Source: Dyella subtropica (GTDB lineage Bacteria; Pseudomonadota; Gammaproteobacteria; Xanthomonadales; Rhodanobacteraceae). From it: a stretch of DNA of 64,000 bases. Positions 61,206-64,000 of this stretch are shown piece after piece. The position numbers were made by a program, and so were the translations under genes. Each line of letters starts with the position of its first letter. The first letter of the stretch is position 1. Location: positions 119,668-183,667 of the forward strand of contig NZ_JAPDPD010000010.1 of NCBI RefSeq assembly GCF_026283965.1, in the 5' to 3' direction. The notes under the pieces were generated by a model. The model had not been told where the DNA came from and made no database searches. It saw nothing but the letters and a program-made list of their open reading frames with translations.

Positions 61206-61220
61206 TGATAGTGATTCGCA
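61206..61220 (-). promoter_or_regulatory. Fur-box-like site before the flavin operon
   Basis: TGATAGTGATTCGCA matches the 7-1-7 Fur consensus TGATAATNATTATCA at 11 of 14 paired positions. It lies 43-57 bp before the DUF6662 gene start. The sequence TAGTGATTCGCA (61209-61220) recurs exactly inverted as TGCGAATCACTA at 61254-61265, giving a 12-bp dyad that could bring two Fur dimers together. Confidence 0.55.
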
Positions 61221-61282
61221 TCTGCAATTCACGCGATTAAAATCGCAACATATTGCGAATCACTACCTCTGGCGGGTTCGCC

Positions 61283-61693
61283 TCAGGCAGTTTGTTCGGC
61301 CAGTTGCTTCAAGGCGTTCAATACGTCGGGGAAATCGGCCGTGACCATCGGCCCGAACATATCCGCGGCCGGGCCGGTGATCTCGGTGCTGTAGGTGACC
61401 CGGGTGCGCCCGGATGCGAGCGGCACGATGCGGTGGGCGACCAGCACGCGGGTACCGTCGATGATGGTTTCATCGACGAAGACTTCGTACGCGGCGACTT
61501 CGATCAGGGTGCTGGTGAAAGCATCTTCGCCTGGGGGCTTCATGGTGAAGGTGGTGCCTTCGGCGAAAGGCCCATGCATATGGATCTCTTCAATGCCGGC
61601 GTTCCAGCGCTTCCATCCGGGCACGTCCGATAACAGCGCCCAGACGCGGGTGGGCGAGGCGCTGGTTTCCATGCTGTGTTCGTGAGTCCACAT
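61283..61693 (-). CDS. SRPBCC family protein (polyketide cyclase/START-like)
   Basis: A 136-residue small-ligand-binding fold protein: EHSMETSASPTRVWALLSDVPGWKRWNAG at the N-terminus (the strand-helix opening of the family, split near the tryptophans), a central sheet with TLIEVAAYEVFVDETI and VTYSTEITGPAA, and the long C-terminal helix ADFPDVLNALKQLAEQ. The hydrophobic pocket suggests lipid or aromatic ligand binding. It lies 119 bp upstream of the flavin operon on the same strand but is separated from it by the Fur-like dyad. Confidence 0.85.
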   Translation of the reverse strand: MWTHEHSMETSASPTRVWALLSDVPGWKRWNAGIEEIHMHGPFAEGTTFTMKPPGEDAFTSTLIEVAAYEVFVDETIIDGTRVLVAHRIVPLASGRTRVTYSTEITGPAADMFGPMVTADFPDVLNALKQLAEQTA

Positions 61694-61842
61694 CGTCGGC
61701 TTCCTTGAAATAGTGGCTGACGGCTAGGCAGCCGGGCGGGCCGTATCGTGTGGGCCATCGGAGCACCGGTCAAGCCGAAGGGCATGGACGCTGACGCCGT
61801 GCTCTTGGCATGCTGGCTCATTCCCTGATTGGAGCCCTCCCC

Positions 61843-62811
61843 ATGCAATACCGTCGCCTTGGCAAAAGTGGCCTGCAACTTTCCGCATTGTCGTTCGGCG
61901 CCTGGGTCACGTTCGGGCAGCAGGTAGGGCGTAGCTTGGCGCGCGACCTATTGGCGTTGGCGCATGATCGCGGCGTCAATTTCTTCGACAACGCCGAGAC
62001 CTATAACCACGGTGTGGCCGAGACGCTGATGGGCGACGTGCTGGCCGATCTGCGCTTTCCGCGCGACAGCTACTGTGTGTCCAGCAAGGTGTTTTTCGGC
62101 GCGCGGAACAACCCGCTGCCGACCCAGCGCGGCCTGTCGCGCAAGCACGTGATCGAAGCTTGCCACCAGGCGCTGCAACGCCTGCGCGTAGAGCATCTGG
62201 ACCTGTATTTCTGCCACCGCGCCGATCCGGACACGCCGATCGAAGAGACCGTAGCCGCCATGGATACCCTCGTGCGCCAGGGCAAGGTGCTGTACTGGGG
62301 CACCAGCGAATGGTCGGCGGAAGAGATTCGCGAGGCGCACCGCGCTGCGCGCGAGAACCATATGGTCGCGCCGGTGATGGAGCAGCCGGAGTACAACCTG
62401 CTGCACCGCGAACGTGTAGAAGAGGAATACGCCTCGCTGTACCGCGACTTCGGCATGGGCACCACCATCTGGTCGCCGCTCGCGTCCGGCCTGCTCACGG
62501 GCAAGTACAACGACGGCATCCCGGGCGATGCGCGCCTGGCGCAGCCGGGCTACGAGTGGTTGCGCAAGGCGAAGCTGGAGCGGGGCGACGAGCGCATCGC
62601 CAAGGTGCGCCGATTGCAGCCGATCGCCGAAGAACTCGGGGTGACGCAGGCACAACTGGCCATCGCCTGGTGTCTGGCGAATCCGCATGTGTCCACGGTG
62701 ATGTTGGGAGCGAGCAGGTTGGAGCAGTTGGAGCACAACCTGACGGCGCTGGATGTGTTGCCGAAGCTGGACGAGACAGTGTTGTCGAAGATCAAGCAAG
62801 CGGTAGCGTGA
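61843..62811 (+). CDS. Aldo/keto reductase (potassium-channel beta-subunit-like)
   Basis: A 322-residue AKR with an intact tetrad: Asp and Tyr in FFDNAETYNHGVAE, Lys in SSKVFFGA and His in LYFCHRADPDTPIEE. The order and the GWG-free insertion PLASGLLTGKYNDGIPG place it near the Kv-beta (AKR6) group. The C-terminal coenzyme site is VSTVMLGASRLEQLEHN. ATG 61843 is chosen over an upstream in-frame ATG at 61810. The substrate is unknown; it is divergent from the SRPBCC gene, with 149 bp between starts. Confidence 0.9.
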   Translation: MQYRRLGKSGLQLSALSFGAWVTFGQQVGRSLARDLLALAHDRGVNFFDNAETYNHGVAETLMGDVLADLRFPRDSYCVSSKVFFGARNNPLPTQRGLSRKHVIEACHQALQRLRVEHLDLYFCHRADPDTPIEETVAAMDTLVRQGKVLYWGTSEWSAEEIREAHRAARENHMVAPVMEQPEYNLLHRERVEEEYASLYRDFGMGTTIWSPLASGLLTGKYNDGIPGDARLAQPGYEWLRKAKLERGDERIAKVRRLQPIAEELGVTQAQLAIAWCLANPHVSTVMLGASRLEQLEHNLTALDVLPKLDETVLSKIKQAVA

Positions 62812-62820
62812 CCGCTTCTA

Positions 62821-62870
62821 GCTCCTCCCTTGCTTGCGACGCGAAGCTAGTCCCGTGGGGCAGGGGAGGG
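62821..62870. repeat. C-rich intergenic repeat, partial copy
   Basis: CTCCTCCCTTGCTTGCGACG followed by CGAAGCTAGTCCCGTGGGGC and AGGGGAGG is nearly identical to the right half of the copy at 2541-2677 and to 38371-38432. It lies 10 bp after the aldo/keto reductase stop and may end that transcript. Confidence 0.8.
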
Positions 62871-62946
62871 GGTGTGCCGTCGCCGCGTGTGTCCCTTACT
62901 CCACTCCCGTCCTGGGAAGCGTCAACCAAGGCTGTTGACACTTAAA

Positions 62947-62961
62947 TGAGAATGATTATCA
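62947..62961 (+). promoter_or_regulatory. Fur box of the hemP promoter
   Basis: TGAGAATGATTATCA matches the 7-1-7 Fur consensus TGATAATNATTATCA at all but one of the paired positions, and continues with TC on the right as in strong Fur sites. It lies 36-50 bp before the hemP start, the expected position to overlap the promoter. HemP is a typical Fur-repressed gene. Confidence 0.85.
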
Positions 62962-62996
62962 TCAACTTCGCCCTTTGACAGATCGCGGAGTTGCTC

Positions 62997-63215
62997 ATGT
63001 CGATGTCCACGCTTTCCCTGCCTCAGCCGGCCGAACTGCTGTCTCGCCCGCTCAGCCTGCTACGCCTGAAGCCGGCATCTGCGCCGGCCGTCACCACACG
63101 GCGCATTTCCAGTCAGGTGCTGTTGGAAGGTGAGCGCGAACTGGTGATTACGCACCAAGGTAGCGAGTACCACCTGCGCCTCACCCGCAACGGCAAGCTG
63201 ATCCTCACCAAGTAA
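62997..63215 (+). CDS. hemP: Hemin uptake protein HemP
   Basis: A 72-residue protein with the HemP signature in its C-terminal half: [19 protein letters not shown] and [20 protein letters not shown]. HemP is a small cytosolic protein encoded near heme-uptake genes and needed for their expression or for heme use in some proteobacteria. ATG 62997 has GGAG 6 bp upstream; an in-frame TTG at 62991 is less likely. A strong Fur box precedes it. Confidence 0.9.
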   Translation: MSMSTLSLPQPAELLSRPLSLLRLKPASAPAVTTRRISSQVLLEGERELVITHQGSEYHLRLTRNGKLILTK

Positions 63216-63306
63216 GCGAGGGTGGGGACGCCCACTCTCCAAACACCACAGGCCTATCGCCAGCGCATTCCCTCCTTGCCGCCAGCCGGGTCTCCTTGTC
63301 AGGAGA

Positions 63307-63888
63307 ATGACCATGTTCGGTTGGTTCGCCCATGCCCTTGCGGCAGTTTGTCCGCAGTTCCACACCCACACCGGCAACACACATTGGCTGCATGTCCGCC
63401 CGGACACGTTGGCGTCGTGTCTTCCGTTGCTTGGCAGCGTGCTCTACCTGCCCATGCATGCGGATGGCGATGCGATGGAGCATCCGGCGCACGGCTGGCT
63501 CGTGGATCAAGCAGAGCTGATGCCTTTGCTGCGCACGCGTTGGCTGGCGACTCATTGCGTCATCGGCGCCGAAGGGCCGCGCGAATGGGTCGAATGCATC
63601 GATGCGGAAGGGCGCCTGCGCGCACGTCTGCATCTGCTTCCCGATACCGACTATCTCGCCTGGGATGTACTGCTAACCGCCGGCACCCCGCAGGCCAGCC
63701 CTGTATTTCGGCGTGTGCTGAGGCCGTTTCGTCCGGCGTGTGCTCGCCTGGTGAATTTCCGTCATCAGCGACTGGGTGGGTTGCATGTTCTCGGCAGCAG
63801 GGGCGCGCGCCGCCTCTCCAGCCTGGGGCAGGGCATTGCGCGCGAAGTGGCCCGAGCCGATGCGCTTGAGTTGGCCGGGGGGGCATGA
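63307..63888 (+). CDS. Hypothetical protein in the hemP operon
   Basis: A 193-residue protein starting MTMFGWFAHALAAVCPQFHT after an AGGAG site. It has no signal peptide or membrane segment. It contains HTHTGNTHWLHVRPDT, ADGDAMEHPAHGWLVDQAEL and LLTAGTPQASPVFRRVLRPF, with many histidines in the first half. I cannot assign a family. Position 91 bp after hemP and behind the same Fur box suggests an iron- or heme-related role, perhaps heme binding or degradation, which is only a contextual guess. No gene is seen in the remaining 112 bp of the window. Confidence 0.75.
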   Translation: MTMFGWFAHALAAVCPQFHTHTGNTHWLHVRPDTLASCLPLLGSVLYLPMHADGDAMEHPAHGWLVDQAELMPLLRTRWLATHCVIGAEGPREWVECIDAEGRLRARLHLLPDTDYLAWDVLLTAGTPQASPVFRRVLRPFRPACARLVNFRHQRLGGLHVLGSRGARRLSSLGQGIAREVARADALELAGGA

Positions 63889-64000
63889 CCACGGCTAGGG
63901 ATGCTCTGATCTATTCAACGTAGGCGTCACCGCTGTGTCAGCTCGCCTGCGGCCCGGGCGACGGCGAAGGCAGACTGGCTGTCTGTCGAGGCGGCGCCCG

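Noticed and set aside
1..64000. tRNA, rRNA, CRISPR array or prophage
   Set aside because: No tRNA-like fold with acceptor and T-loop consensus, no regularly spaced identical repeats, and no phage structural or integrase gene were found; XerD is the housekeeping recombinase.

Overview
The window is GC-rich chromosomal DNA from a gammaproteobacterium, most likely of the Xanthomonadales (a Rhodanobacteraceae-type genome such as Dyella, Luteibacter, Rhodanobacter or Frateuria). This placement is an inference from the protein sequences, the conserved block glyA-nrdR-ribD ... ribE-ribBA-ribH-nusB-thiL-pgpA and the style of the dispersed repeats; no rRNA or tRNA gene is present to prove it. Sixty protein genes are called, plus one tiny leader ORF; I see no prophage, no CRISPR array and no intact insertion sequence.

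Layout. 1-5053: partial AraC-type regulator, intracellular PHA depolymerase, methyltransferase, RDD membrane protein, xerD and dsbC. 5305-13612: purL, two tandem paralogous membrane proteins of unknown function, a family 2 glycosyltransferase, an EamA exporter and a DUF2127 protein. 13613-14237 holds a 153-bp MITE-like element and a perfect 29-bp palindrome. 14238-20118 (minus strand): a large hybrid sensor kinase, cstA and a ybdD-like gene. 20479-33238: def, an MFS exporter divergent from a LysR gene, an OPT transporter, the mprF-virJ lipid pair, a Tat-type PLP lyase overlapping an acyltransferase, and a chemoreceptor. 33280-39485: MBL hydrolase, pyrF, ettA, a DUF817 protein and an aldo/keto reductase.

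39650-53864 is the riboflavin and housekeeping block. ribD is split from the FMN-riboswitch-controlled ribE by four accessory genes: a phytanoyl-CoA-dioxygenase-like protein, a Gfo/Idh/MocA oxidoreductase, a quinone-reductase-like enzyme and its divergent LysR regulator. ribE, ribBA, ribH, nusB, thiL and pgpA follow, interspersed with ldcA, a GNAT enzyme and an NTF2-like secreted protein.

53861-63888 is accessory. A minimal four-gene Csu-type chaperone/usher pilus operon is followed by a compact minus-strand operon that I regard as the most interesting candidate system. It encodes a DUF6662 secreted protein, an exported FMN-binding protein with a flavinylation motif, the flavin transferase ApbE and a four-helix membrane protein with heme-b-like histidine spacing. 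A Fur-box-like site lies upstream, which together suggests an iron-responsive transmembrane flavin electron-transfer chain. Past an SRPBCC protein and an aldo/keto reductase lies a strong Fur box driving hemP and an unknown gene, so this end of the window looks iron- and heme-related.

The intergenic regions carry several repeat families: C-rich palindromes of about 115-135 bp, a compound multi-hairpin element, a perfect 27-bp inverted repeat, and small hairpins that probably act as terminators.
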